Below are positions 1-7,985 of a DNA stretch of 64,000 nt, piece after piece. The notes beneath the pieces were generated by a model. The model was not told the DNA's origin. It did no database searches and was given only the letters and a program-made list of their open reading frames with translations. The stretch lies in NCBI GenBank assembly GCA_903822185.1, contig CAIJOA010000048.1, positions 124,001 to 188,000 of the forward strand, in the 5' to 3' direction. Origin of the DNA: an uncultured Rhodospirillales bacterium. Its GTDB lineage: Bacteria > Pseudomonadota > Alphaproteobacteria > ATCC43930 > CGMCC-115725. Numbering within the stretch: the first letter of the stretch is position 1; each line of letters begins with the position of its first letter. The position numbers and the translations under genes were made by a program.

Positions 1-1333
1 TGAGCACGAAATCGCGCGGATCGTAACCCTTTTCGACCGACACTTCGCGAACGCAGAGGGCCATTTTGGCGATGGCGATCTGAACCACGGCGCTGGCGGC
101 TTCTTCGGCGGTCATGTTGAGCGGTTTCGCGATACGCTCCTGCATGCCCTTCAGCGCCGCGTCGCGGTCGAGTTTCATCTCGCCGCCGAGGAAGTCATTG
201 GCACCGATACGGCCGAGAATAACGTTGGCATCGGTGATCGTCGGCTCGGTGCCGCCGCGGCCATAGCAGATCGGGCCGGGTTCGGCGCCGGAGCTTTGCG
301 GGCCGACTTTCAGCGCGCCGACATCGTCGATCGAGGCGATCGAGCCGCCGCCGGCGCCGACTTCGACGATATCGACGACCGGGGTCATGACCGGATGGCC
401 CGAGGCGTAACCGCCGACGTAATAGCCTTCTGCCATCGAGGCTTCGCCGTCACGGACGAGGCTGGCCTTGGCGGTCGTGCCGCCCATGTCGAAGGAAACG
501 ACGTTGGCATAACCGAGCGCCTGACCGACCTGCGCCGCGGCGATGATGCCGCCGACCGGGCCGGATTCCATCATCGTGACCGGACGGTTGATCGCCGTCG
601 CCGGGGCCATGACGCCGCCGTTCGACTGCATGATCGCGAGTTCGCCCTTGAAACCGATGGTTTCGAGGCGATTTTGCAGATTACGGACGTAACCGCCGAC
701 GACCGGGCCGATATAGGCGTTCACCGCCGTGGTCGAGATACGCTCATATTCCCGATATTCGCGCATGATCTCGTGGCTGAGCGAGACATAAGCCTTCGGC
801 ATCGCCTTCCGGACGATCTCGCCGGCCTGCTGCTCGTGCTCGGGATTGGCGTAGGAGTGGAGGAAGCAGACCGCGACCGCATCGACGCCTTCCTTGACGA
901 GGATATCGCAGGCCGCCTTGACGCTGGCCGGGTCGAGCGCTTCGCGGACTTCGCCGGAGGCGAGGAGGCGCTCATTGACCTCGATGGTCAGATGGCGCGG
1001 CACCAGCGGCTTCGGCCGATGGAAGAAGAGGTTGTAGGCTTCGGGGCGATTGCCGCGGCCGATGGCGTAAACGTCGCGTGTACCGCGCGTCACGATCAAG
1101 CCAACCTTCGCACCCTTGCGCTCGATCAGCGTGTTGATCGCCGTGGTCGAGCCATGGATCAGGTGATTGATGGTGCCGGGATCGAGTTCGGACTTCTCGA
1201 TGCAATCGATGATGCCATCGACGTGATTCCGGGGCGTGGTCAGGCTTTTCGCCTGAAAAAAGCGCCCGGTCTTGTCGTCGAACGCAATCAGATCCGTAAA
1301 CGTCCCACCGATATCAACCGCTAGAAAAACCAC
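1..1333 (-). CDS. hydantoinase/oxoprolinase family protein, HyuA-like (3' end outside window)
   Basis: Partial gene: about 444 codons are present and the C-terminus lies beyond the left edge. The family carries out ATP-dependent ring opening of hydantoins, 5-oxoproline or related cyclic amides, or acetone carboxylation, usually with a HyuB partner in the cytoplasm. The N-terminus carries the actin-like ATPase motif DIGGTFTD (residues 7-14), followed by the hydantoinase-A region with GSTTAINTLIERKG and MMESGPVGG and the glycine-rich FDMGGTTAK. The start is GTG at 1333, with GAGGGA upstream on the minus strand. A HyuB-like gene lies 9 kb away on the other strand (10608-12455), so whether the two work together is unknown. 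The family call is firm; the substrate is not. Confidence 0.9.
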   Translation of the reverse strand, partial: MVFLAVDIGGTFTDLIAFDDKTGRFFQAKSLTTPRNHVDGIIDCIEKSELDPGTINHLIHGSTTAINTLIERKGAKVGLIVTRGTRDVYAIGRGNRPEAYNLFFHRPKPLVPRHLTIEVNERLLASGEVREALDPASVKAACDILVKEGVDAVAVCFLHSYANPEHEQQAGEIVRKAMPKAYVSLSHEIMREYREYERISTTAVNAYIGPVVGGYVRNLQNRLETIGFKGELAIMQSNGGVMAPATAINRPVTMMESGPVGGIIAAAQVGQALGYANVVSFDMGGTTAKASLVRDGEASMAEGYYVGGYASGHPVMTPVVDIVEVGAGGGSIASIDDVGALKVGPQSSGAEPGPICYGRGGTEPTITDANVILGRIGANDFLGGEMKLDRDAALKGMQERIAKPLNMTAEEAASAVVQIAIAKMALCVREVSVEKGYDPRDFVL

Positions 1334-1448
1334 GATATTTTGTCCCTCTGACGTGTTCCTGCACCTGGCGCACAATTTTGTGGGCAAGCCGCCTCGGGGC
1401 GGCACGGTGCCGGGCGCGACTATCGCGGAGCAACGGAAATGACGCAAT

Positions 1449-1490
1449 CCCTTTTCCGTGCCACTCTTTCCCTTTTCCGTGCCACTCTTT
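1449..1490. repeat. 21-bp perfect tandem duplication in the leader of the isocitrate lyase-like gene
   Basis: Two adjacent identical 21-base units (1449-1469 and 1470-1490), each beginning CCCTTTTCCGTG, lie about 60 bases before the start codon at 1552, in the gap between divergent genes. No mobile element is adjacent. The unit could be a doubled regulator site or simple slippage. Confidence 0.85.
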
Positions 1491-1551
1491 TCGGCACGTT
1501 CGGCATGCTTCACTATGTGTTTTCGACAGGAAATTACCCGGAGGAATAGTG

Positions 1552-2421
1552 ATGACGGAAAGCGCGGCACAGAAACTGCGGCGGATGATGGCGGGACCCG
1601 AGATATTGGTCTGTCCGGTGATCGGCGATCCGCTGATGGCGCGGATGTCCGAGGAAGCCGGCTTCCCCCTCGCCATGCTGGGCGGGTTCGGCATCGCCGC
1701 GATGAGCTTCGCCATGCCCGATGCCGGGCTGATCGACTTCACCGAAGTGGTCACCGCCCTCCACAACACCTGCGCCGCTGTGCCCGGTTTCCCGGTCATC
1801 GCCGACGGCGACACCGGCTATGGCAACGCGATGAACGTCCGCCGGACGATCAAGGAATTCGCCCGCGCCGGCGCGGCGGTCACGCTGCTGGAAGACCAGG
1901 TCTGGCCCAAGAAATGCGGCCATTATGGAGGCAAGCGCGAGGTCATTCCCCGCGCCGAGGCCCGGCTGAAAATCCGCGCCGCGGTCGAGGCGCGCAACGA
2001 ATCCGGCAGCGACATGCTGATCCTCGCCCGCACCGATGGGCGCGGCGCGATCAGCTTCGACGAAGCCATGGCGCGCTGCGAGGATTTCGTCGCCGAGGGC
2101 GCCGACATCATTTTCGCCGAGGCGTTGGAAACCGAGGCCGAGTTGAAGGATTTCGGCAGCCGGTTTCCCAAGACCTTCAAGCTGGCCAACATGATGCCGA
2201 AGACACCGGTCAAATCGCGCGCCGAGCTGAAAGCGATGGGCTTCAGCATCGTCACCTACAACGTGCTGGTCCATGCCGCGATCGCAGCAGTTCAGGGAAC
2301 GCTGACGGCACTCAAAGCCGACAACATGACCAACGCCCCGCCGCAAGCGGGTTTCGACGACCTGACGCGTTTAGTCGGCCTGCCCGACTACACGCGGTTG
2401 GAACAGCGTTACAAAGTCTAA
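1552..2421 (+). CDS. isocitrate lyase/PEP mutase family enzyme
   Basis: A 289-residue TIM-barrel enzyme of the isocitrate lyase/phosphoenolpyruvate mutase superfamily (methylisocitrate lyase, oxaloacetate decarboxylase, carboxyphosphonoenolpyruvate mutase). These Mg-dependent enzymes make or break C-C or P-C bonds next to a carboxylate. The metal-site motif DGDTGYGN (about residues 85-92) and the active-site loop KKCGH (residues 120-124) with catalytic Cys122 are both intact. An open frame extends upstream, but ATG 1552 follows a consensus GGAGG at 1540-1544 and fits the family length; GTG 1549 is a less likely alternative. It is divergent from the HyuA-like gene. The loop excludes PEP mutase proper but does not settle the substrate. 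Confidence 0.9.
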   Translation: MTESAAQKLRRMMAGPEILVCPVIGDPLMARMSEEAGFPLAMLGGFGIAAMSFAMPDAGLIDFTEVVTALHNTCAAVPGFPVIADGDTGYGNAMNVRRTIKEFARAGAAVTLLEDQVWPKKCGHYGGKREVIPRAEARLKIRAAVEARNESGSDMLILARTDGRGAISFDEAMARCEDFVAEGADIIFAEALETEAELKDFGSRFPKTFKLANMMPKTPVKSRAELKAMGFSIVTYNVLVHAAIAAVQGTLTALKADNMTNAPPQAGFDDLTRLVGLPDYTRLEQRYKV

Positions 2422-2425
2422 ACTC

Positions 2426-2516
2426 CGTCATTGCGAGCCCCTTCTTGAAGAGGGACGAAGCAATCCAGTTCGAGGCACGACTGGATTGCTTCGTCGCGAT
2501 GCTCCTCGCAATGACG
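2426..2516. repeat. palindromic intergenic repeat, family 1, full copy
   Basis: The outer arms CGTCATTGCGAG and CTCGCAATGACG are inverted. Inside them is a perfect 15-bp inverted repeat beginning GACGAAGCAATCCAG. It lies between convergent genes and could also act as a transcription stop. Related copies are at 37752, 38752 and 49950. The element resembles short interspersed palindromes common in alphaproteobacterial genomes. Confidence 0.85.
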
Positions 2517-2535
2517 ATGTTTCAATATCGAAGTA

Positions 2536-4854
2536 TTATTTGCGTTCGGCCAAAATCTGGTCGAACACGTCGAGCCGAGCCGCGATGCGTCCGAAGACGC
2601 TGTCGGGCGGTAACTTCCCCGCCGCATCAGCCTGGCCGACCTCCGTTCCCATCAACAGCGCGACAACATCCTCGACCGTCGCCACCGACCAGATGTGGAA
2701 CTTTCCGGCAGAAACTGCCTCGGCCACTTCGTCGTGAAGGACAAGATTGATCCGGTTGGATTGCGGCACGATCACGCCTTGGGTGCCGGTGAGGCCGCCC
2801 GGTTTCGCGGCGCAGAGACGGAAGAATCCTTCGATCTTCCAATGGCCGCCGCCGATCGGTTGCGACTGACCTTCCTGATTGACCGAGCCGGTGATGGCGA
2901 TGTCTTGCCGGATCGGCAGTTGCGCCAGGTCCGAGATGATCGCGACCAGTTCCGCCATCGAAGCGCTATCGCCCTCGACGCCGCCATAGACCTGTTCGAA
3001 GGTGATGCTGCTGGTGAAAGACAGCGGCCGCAGCGTGGCGAGACGCCCGGCGAGATAACCGCCGATCACCATCGCGCCCTTTTGCTGGATCGGGCCGCCC
3101 ATGCCGATATCGCGCTCGATATTGACGACGCCGCCACGCCCGGCGAAGGCGCGCGCGGTGACGCGTACCGGCGTGCCGAATTCGTGATCGCCCGCGGTGT
3201 GAACCGTCAGCGCGTTGATCTGGCCGATGGCGCTGCCCGCCGTGTCGATCAGCATCATGCCATCGACGATGTTCTGCAGCATGCGCTCTTCGATCCGCGC
3301 GTTGCGGCGGTGGCGCGTTTCATACGCCGTGCGAACGACCGCCTCGGTCAGGGTCTTTTGCTTGGCCGCCCGGGCGAGCGCCGCCGCCTCGGCGACGACA
3401 TCTTCGATCAATTCGATTTGCGCGGTCAGCCGGTCGCGCCGTTCGGCCCAACGCGCCGCAATGCCGAAAAGCCGCGTGAGCGCAGCCGGTTCGACACCGT
3501 CGAGTTTCTGTTCCGCCGCCATTTGCGCGATGAGCCCCGCATAAAGCCCGAGATTGCCCGCATCGGTGGGCAAATCGGGATCGATATCGGCGCTGATCTT
3601 GAAGTAGGTCCGAAAATCCGGGTCGCTTTCAAAGAAGGTCGCATACCAATGCGGCGCGCCGACCAGCACGACCTTCAGATCGAGCGGCACTGGGCGCGGT
3701 TTCGGCGCACCGGCTATCGGCTGGCCCTGATCACGGGATGGGTCTTCGAGCCGGATTTCCCGGTCACGCAACGCCGCTTTCAGAAACGCCCAGACGGTCG
3801 CATTCGCCGCCAGCGCCTCGGCCCGCAAGACCAGCACGCCACCATTGGCACGATGCAAAGCCCCAGCCTTGATCTGGAGGAAGTCGGTTTCGATCGAGCC
3901 TTTGGCTTGGTGATATTCGATCCGGCCGAAGAGATTTTCGTAGCTCGGGTTGTTTTCCAACACGACTAGCGGATGGGCATCGCCGCCGTGATCAACCAGC
4001 AGATTGATGCCGTAACGCCGCTCGGGAAGTTCCGCTTCCGGGGCCATGCCGGATTGAAGCTGGAACCTTTCAGGTGCCTCGGCGATATCGACCTGCATCG
4101 CCGTCAGCCAGCGGCCAATGGCCGGAAAAGCCGCAAATTGCGTGCCCATCGCCGCGATCACCGGGGCGACGACTTCCTCGGCGATGCCGCGATTGAGGAC
4201 CAGGATTTGCGCTGCCAGCCGGGACCGCGCCTCGACCGCCTCGGTCTGAACCCGGGTCAGCGCCGTCGCCATTTCCCGCTCGGTATCCGCATCGAGCTTC
4301 AAGGCCGGCGTGGGCGTTTCCGCGCGCATCAGGCGCAACGCGCCATCCTCGCCCGAGGCGAGCCGCAGCCCATGCGCCTCGGCCAGTTGCGCGAGGGTCG
4401 TCATATCGGCGGAGACGTCTCTCTGGGCCTCTTCGCGCAGCGCCAGAAGCCGGGCCTGGTAGGCGTCGCCACCGAACGAGGCAGCCAACGTCTCGCGTAG
4501 TGTCGCGACCAGCGCCGTCGCCGCGTCGCAAAGGCGGCGGCCGGTTCCCGCCGGAAGCGCGAGCGGCGTCGGCCGTTCGGGATGGCGGAAGTTATTCAGA
4601 TAAACCCAGTCGCCGGGCGCCGGCCGCTTCGCCGCAGCTTCTGTGAGGTAGCGCAGCGTCGCAGTCATCCGCGCTGAGCGATCCGCCCCCACCACGAAGA
4701 CGTTGAATCCAATGCCGGTTATCGAGAGGCCGGAATCAAGTGCCGCGCGGGCGCGGGCATGGCTGGCCAAATCGAAGATTTTCGCGTCCGCCGTGGGCGT
4801 GGCAGTGAATTGCGGCAACCCGATCTCGCCGCTCGAAAGCTCTTGCGCGCTCAT
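2536..4854 (-). CDS. Lon-like ATP-dependent protease (AAA_32 / peptidase S16, LonH/LonB type)
   Basis: A 772-residue Lon-family protease related to E. coli YcbZ/LonH (COG1067) rather than classical LonA. The C-terminal S16 domain has the Ser-Lys dyad: Ser630 in GDSAS and Lys673 in GGGHWKIEG. The 43-residue spacing matches the Lon family. The N-terminal AAA_32 region has a P-loop-like segment (VVGADRSARMTA, about residues 54-65) with no GKT/GKS lysine, so ATP binding there is uncertain. A glycine-rich Lon-insertion region precedes the protease domain. The gene stands alone, convergent with the isocitrate lyase-like gene and divergent from the M24 pair. Protein quality control is the inferred role. 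Confidence 0.87.
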   Translation of the reverse strand: MSAQELSSGEIGLPQFTATPTADAKIFDLASHARARAALDSGLSITGIGFNVFVVGADRSARMTATLRYLTEAAAKRPAPGDWVYLNNFRHPERPTPLALPAGTGRRLCDAATALVATLRETLAASFGGDAYQARLLALREEAQRDVSADMTTLAQLAEAHGLRLASGEDGALRLMRAETPTPALKLDADTEREMATALTRVQTEAVEARSRLAAQILVLNRGIAEEVVAPVIAAMGTQFAAFPAIGRWLTAMQVDIAEAPERFQLQSGMAPEAELPERRYGINLLVDHGGDAHPLVVLENNPSYENLFGRIEYHQAKGSIETDFLQIKAGALHRANGGVLVLRAEALAANATVWAFLKAALRDREIRLEDPSRDQGQPIAGAPKPRPVPLDLKVVLVGAPHWYATFFESDPDFRTYFKISADIDPDLPTDAGNLGLYAGLIAQMAAEQKLDGVEPAALTRLFGIAARWAERRDRLTAQIELIEDVVAEAAALARAAKQKTLTEAVVRTAYETRHRRNARIEERMLQNIVDGMMLIDTAGSAIGQINALTVHTAGDHEFGTPVRVTARAFAGRGGVVNIERDIGMGGPIQQKGAMVIGGYLAGRLATLRPLSFTSSITFEQVYGGVEGDSASMAELVAIISDLAQLPIRQDIAITGSVNQEGQSQPIGGGHWKIEGFFRLCAAKPGGLTGTQGVIVPQSNRINLVLHDEVAEAVSAGKFHIWSVATVEDVVALLMGTEVGQADAAGKLPPDSVFGRIAARLDVFDQILAERK

Positions 4855-4975
4855 CGTCCCTCACTTCTCAAACGGCGCGAAGGATAGGGCCGTCCCCGCG
4901 CCCTGGCGAGACGGACGATTTCTTGCCGCGCCCTGCCCTGGCCGATAGATTGAGCCGGTAAATTGGGAGGAAGCG

Positions 4976-6067
4976 ATGCTGGCGCAAGAGCGGCGCAATC
5001 GTCTGCGCGAGGCGATGGCACAGACGGGGATCGAGGCGCTGATCGTCTATGGCAATTCCTGGCAAAGCGATTATCTGCGCTATGTCGCGGATTTCTCGTC
5101 GCTGGAAGGCCATGGCCTCGCGATCATTACCCCCGACGGGTCGATCGAATTATTTCTCGACAGCGCGGCCGAAGCCGAGCGGGCCGAGATCGAAACCACC
5201 GACATCAAGGTAAAGCTGGCGCCGGAAATCGCGCGCGCCGTGTCGTCCCGCCTCGATCGTATCGCCAATCATCGTATTGCCGCGGCGCCGCTGGGTTTCA
5301 TGCCGAAATTCCTCGCCGACGCCACGCGCGGCTACAAGCTCGAGGACGGCACCAGCTTCGTCGATCGTTTTCTGATGGTAAAAATGCCGGAGGAAATCGA
5401 CGCCATCCGGCAAGCCGCCAAATGGGCCGACGAGGGCTATGAAGTCTTCAAAAAAGCCGCCGTGCCGGGCCGGATGCAGTTCGAGCTGATCGCCGATATC
5501 GAGGGCTTCTTCCGCAGCCGCGGCTGCCCCGACAATTTCATGATCATGGGATCGGGCGGCAAGGACGTGTTCGCGATGGCGCCGCCGTCCGAGCGCCGTC
5601 TCGTCGCCGGGGACATGGTGACGACCGAATTGACGCCGAATTGCCGCGGCTATTTCGCTCAGATCTGCCGCACCATGGTGCTGGGCAAAGCCAGCGATCT
5701 GCAAAAGAAGGCCCATGCCGTCTATCGCGAAGCGATGGAAGCCGGCATCGCGACTATTCGGCCCGGCGTCACCGCCGGACAAGTGGCGAAAGCCGAGAAC
5801 GACATCTTCCGCAAATACGGCCTCGGCGAATATGCGACCAGCAAATACACCCGCGTGCGCGGCCACGGGCTGGGGCTTTTCGTCGATACCAAGCCGCATA
5901 TCCTCGAGGACGTGGATACGGTGCTGGAAGCCGGGATGACCATGATCATCCATCCCAACACGTATCATCCGGACACCGGGTATATGGTGTTGGGCGATAC
6001 CGTCGTCGTCACCGAAACCGGGGCCGAAGTCCTCTGCGGTACGCCGCGCGAATTGTTCGAGGTCTGA
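4976..6067 (+). CDS. creatinase/Xaa-Pro peptidase-like protein (M24 family)
   Basis: A 363-residue protein with a creatinase N-terminal domain (about 1-135) and a pita-bread M24 domain (about 140-355). The histidine of RGHGLGL and the last glutamate (VVVTETGAEV) are kept. The usual first two Asp metal ligands appear as Glu/Asn and Gln (TTELTPNCRGYFAQICRT), and the Glu of the fourth ligand appears as His (IIHPNTY). This resembles metal-free creatinase more than a metallo-aminopeptidase, so hydrolysis of a non-peptide C-N bond is plausible. SD GGAGG precedes ATG 4976. The next gene starts directly after its stop codon, so the two are very likely co-translated. Confidence 0.87.
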   Translation: MLAQERRNRLREAMAQTGIEALIVYGNSWQSDYLRYVADFSSLEGHGLAIITPDGSIELFLDSAAEAERAEIETTDIKVKLAPEIARAVSSRLDRIANHRIAAAPLGFMPKFLADATRGYKLEDGTSFVDRFLMVKMPEEIDAIRQAAKWADEGYEVFKKAAVPGRMQFELIADIEGFFRSRGCPDNFMIMGSGGKDVFAMAPPSERRLVAGDMVTTELTPNCRGYFAQICRTMVLGKASDLQKKAHAVYREAMEAGIATIRPGVTAGQVAKAENDIFRKYGLGEYATSKYTRVRGHGLGLFVDTKPHILEDVDTVLEAGMTMIIHPNTYHPDTGYMVLGDTVVVTETGAEVLCGTPRELFEV

Positions 6068-7138
6068 ATGCGCCGCGGTCTGATCGCCTGGTCGAAAGCC
6101 GAGATTCCCGAAAGCGTGTTCGATGCCCGGCTGGCGCGATTGCGCGCCGCCATGGCGGCCGAAAAGCTCGATGCGTTGGTCGTTTATACGAATAACACCC
6201 GCACCGCCGGCGTTTCCTGGCTGACGGCTTTCGTCCCCTATTGGGCCGAGGGTTTGCTGGTCGTGCCGTTGAGCGGCGACCCGCTGCTGACCATGGCTTT
6301 CTCGAACCGTATCGTCGGTTGGGGCAAGGATGTCAGCCATGTCGCCCGCTTCGAAGGCGGCGCGCGGCCCGGCATCGCCGCCGGCAAATATCTGGCCGAT
6401 TGCGGCGCCAAGCATGTCGGTGTGGTTGAATTCGATAGCTTGCGCGCGGCGGTCGTCGAAGACATGGCCGGTAATGCCGGCGGCGCGGTGCTGGCCGATG
6501 CCACCGCCTTGTTCGAGAATATCCGTACTAAGCCCGACAGCGCCGAGATCGCGCTGATCACCAAGGCCGGCATCATCGGACAACGCGCTCTGTCGCTGGC
6601 GACGGGCACGGAAACGATGATCGGCGAGGCCCTGGCCGCCGTCGATCACGAGTCCCGGCTGCTGGGCGCCGAAGAGGTCTATATGGCCGCCGCGCCCGAT
6701 CTCGACCGCGATCCGCGCTTTCGCCGCATGGAAGGCACTGTCGAAACCGGCCGCAGCTTCGCCCTACGCGCGACGCTCGCCTATAAAGGCCATTGGGTGC
6801 GCGTGACCCGGACCTATTTCCGCGACAAGGCCGACGAGGCGTTGGCCGATCGCGCCGCAGCGCGGTTTGCCGCCGCCGTGGCCGGCCTGCCCAGCGCCGA
6901 TGGCTTCAAGGACTTCCGGTCCTGGAATGTCGAAGCCTGCCGCGTGACCCAGCCGCTCGATCCGATGATGGGATCGCAAATCGACGAGCCGCGCGCCCTG
7001 GCGCCGGGTTCGATCGCCAATGCCCAGGCATTGATCACCATCGACGGCCGAACCATCGCCCTGGCCGCCCCAATTCTCGTGGGCAGGGAAGCATTTCCAT
7101 CCGGTTTTCTGGTCGCGCCCGTTTTCGGACGGCGCTGA
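6068..7138 (+). CDS. degenerate M24/creatinase-like protein, partner of the preceding gene
   Basis: A 356-residue protein whose ATG follows the upstream TGA with no gap. It shares the creatinase N-terminal fold (RLRAAMAAEKLDALVVYTNN, about residues 22-41) and a C-terminal half that looks like a worn M24 domain. It has no recognisable HGxGxxxHE motif or Asp/Glu metal ligands. It may be a non-catalytic partner of the upstream protein, as in hetero-oligomers of paralogues, or a divergent amidinohydrolase. Its length and intact frame argue against a pseudogene. Function is not assigned. Confidence 0.78.
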   Translation: MRRGLIAWSKAEIPESVFDARLARLRAAMAAEKLDALVVYTNNTRTAGVSWLTAFVPYWAEGLLVVPLSGDPLLTMAFSNRIVGWGKDVSHVARFEGGARPGIAAGKYLADCGAKHVGVVEFDSLRAAVVEDMAGNAGGAVLADATALFENIRTKPDSAEIALITKAGIIGQRALSLATGTETMIGEALAAVDHESRLLGAEEVYMAAAPDLDRDPRFRRMEGTVETGRSFALRATLAYKGHWVRVTRTYFRDKADEALADRAAARFAAAVAGLPSADGFKDFRSWNVEACRVTQPLDPMMGSQIDEPRALAPGSIANAQALITIDGRTIALAAPILVGREAFPSGFLVAPVFGRR

Positions 7139-7158
7139 CCCGAATCCCATCCACTTTC

Positions 7159-7187
7159 TTGACAGTTGTGGGCTACCGCCCATAAAT
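7159..7187 (+). promoter_or_regulatory. strong sigma70-like promoter for the 7.2-10.5 kb operon
   Basis: TTGACA (7159-7164), a 17-base spacer, then ATAAAT (7182-7187). Transcription would start near 7194, leaving a leader of about 17 bases before ATG 7211. This is one of the closest matches to consensus seen in the window. Confidence 0.75.
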
Positions 7188-7210
7188 GGCCGCGAATTCA
7201 AGGAGAGATC

Positions 7211-7975
7211 ATGGCATCTACGCGTAAGGCCGCCCTCGTCACGGGCGCGGCGAATGGTATTGGAGCGGCTGCAGCGATCGCGCTCGCCAAAGCGGGCTAC
7301 GACGTCGCCATCAATTACAGCCGCAGCGAAGACGCGGCCAAGGCGACCGCCGCCGAATGCGAAAAGGCCGGCGCCAAGACCCTTTTGATCAAATGCGACG
7401 TGTCCGACGACGCCGGCGTGCGCGAGATGCTGAAACTGGTCGGCGAGACCTTCGGCCGCCTCGATGCCCTGGTGAACAACGCCGGCATTACCGCCACCGC
7501 CCATCCGAAGGATTTCGAGAACACCTCGCTTGAGGAATGGGATCGGGTTTTCGCCGTCAACGTTCGCGGCATCTTCTCGGTCACGCGTGCCGCACTATCG
7601 CTGCTGAAGGCCGCCGACAAGCCGGCGATCGTCAACACCGCCAGCATCGTCGGCCTGCGCCCCGGCCCGCAGCCGCTCGCCTATGCGACCTCGAAAGCGG
7701 CGGTGGTCAGCCTGACCAAGACCCTCGCCCTCAATCTCGGCCCCAAGATCCGCGTCAACGCCGTCGCCCCCGGCTGGATGGAAGGCGATTGGATGAAGCG
7801 GATGCTGAAAGATCATTACGACGAGCTGATGACCCGCCGCGCCAAGGCGACGCCGCTGAAGCGTTGCGTCACGGCCGAAGACGTCGCCGAGACGATGGTC
7901 AATCTGATCGAACACAACCACTTCGTCACCGGCGAGATCGTTGTGATCGACGGCGGCTTCGCCAGCTCCACCTGA
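7211..7975 (+). CDS. SDR family NAD(P)-dependent oxidoreductase
   Basis: A classical short-chain dehydrogenase/reductase of 254 residues. It has the nucleotide-binding TGAANGIG near residue 10, NNAG in mid-protein, the catalytic Ser in NTASIVG and the YATSK pair, then PGWMEGDW and the C-terminal IDGGF. It oxidises or reduces a hydroxyl/keto group. An in-frame ATG lies upstream, but ATG 7211 is preceded by AAGGAGAGATC and fits the promoter at 7159. It is first in an operon with the AMP ligase (10-base gap) and amidohydrolase, so its substrate is probably made or used by that pathway. Confidence 0.93.
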   Translation: MASTRKAALVTGAANGIGAAAAIALAKAGYDVAINYSRSEDAAKATAAECEKAGAKTLLIKCDVSDDAGVREMLKLVGETFGRLDALVNNAGITATAHPKDFENTSLEEWDRVFAVNVRGIFSVTRAALSLLKAADKPAIVNTASIVGLRPGPQPLAYATSKAAVVSLTKTLALNLGPKIRVNAVAPGWMEGDWMKRMLKDHYDELMTRRAKATPLKRCVTAEDVAETMVNLIEHNHFVTGEIVVIDGGFASST

Positions 7976-7985
7976 GGAAACGACC

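Noticed and set aside
296-1324. 342-residue plus-strand frame over the HyuA-like gene
   Set aside because: Arg/Asp-rich translation antisense to a protein with clear family motifs.
1449-1490. CRISPR-like array
   Set aside because: Two directly adjacent copies with no spacers; a simple tandem duplication.
5150-6649. 499-residue antisense frame across both M24 genes
   Set aside because: It covers two recognised genes, has no ribosome site and no recognisable domain.
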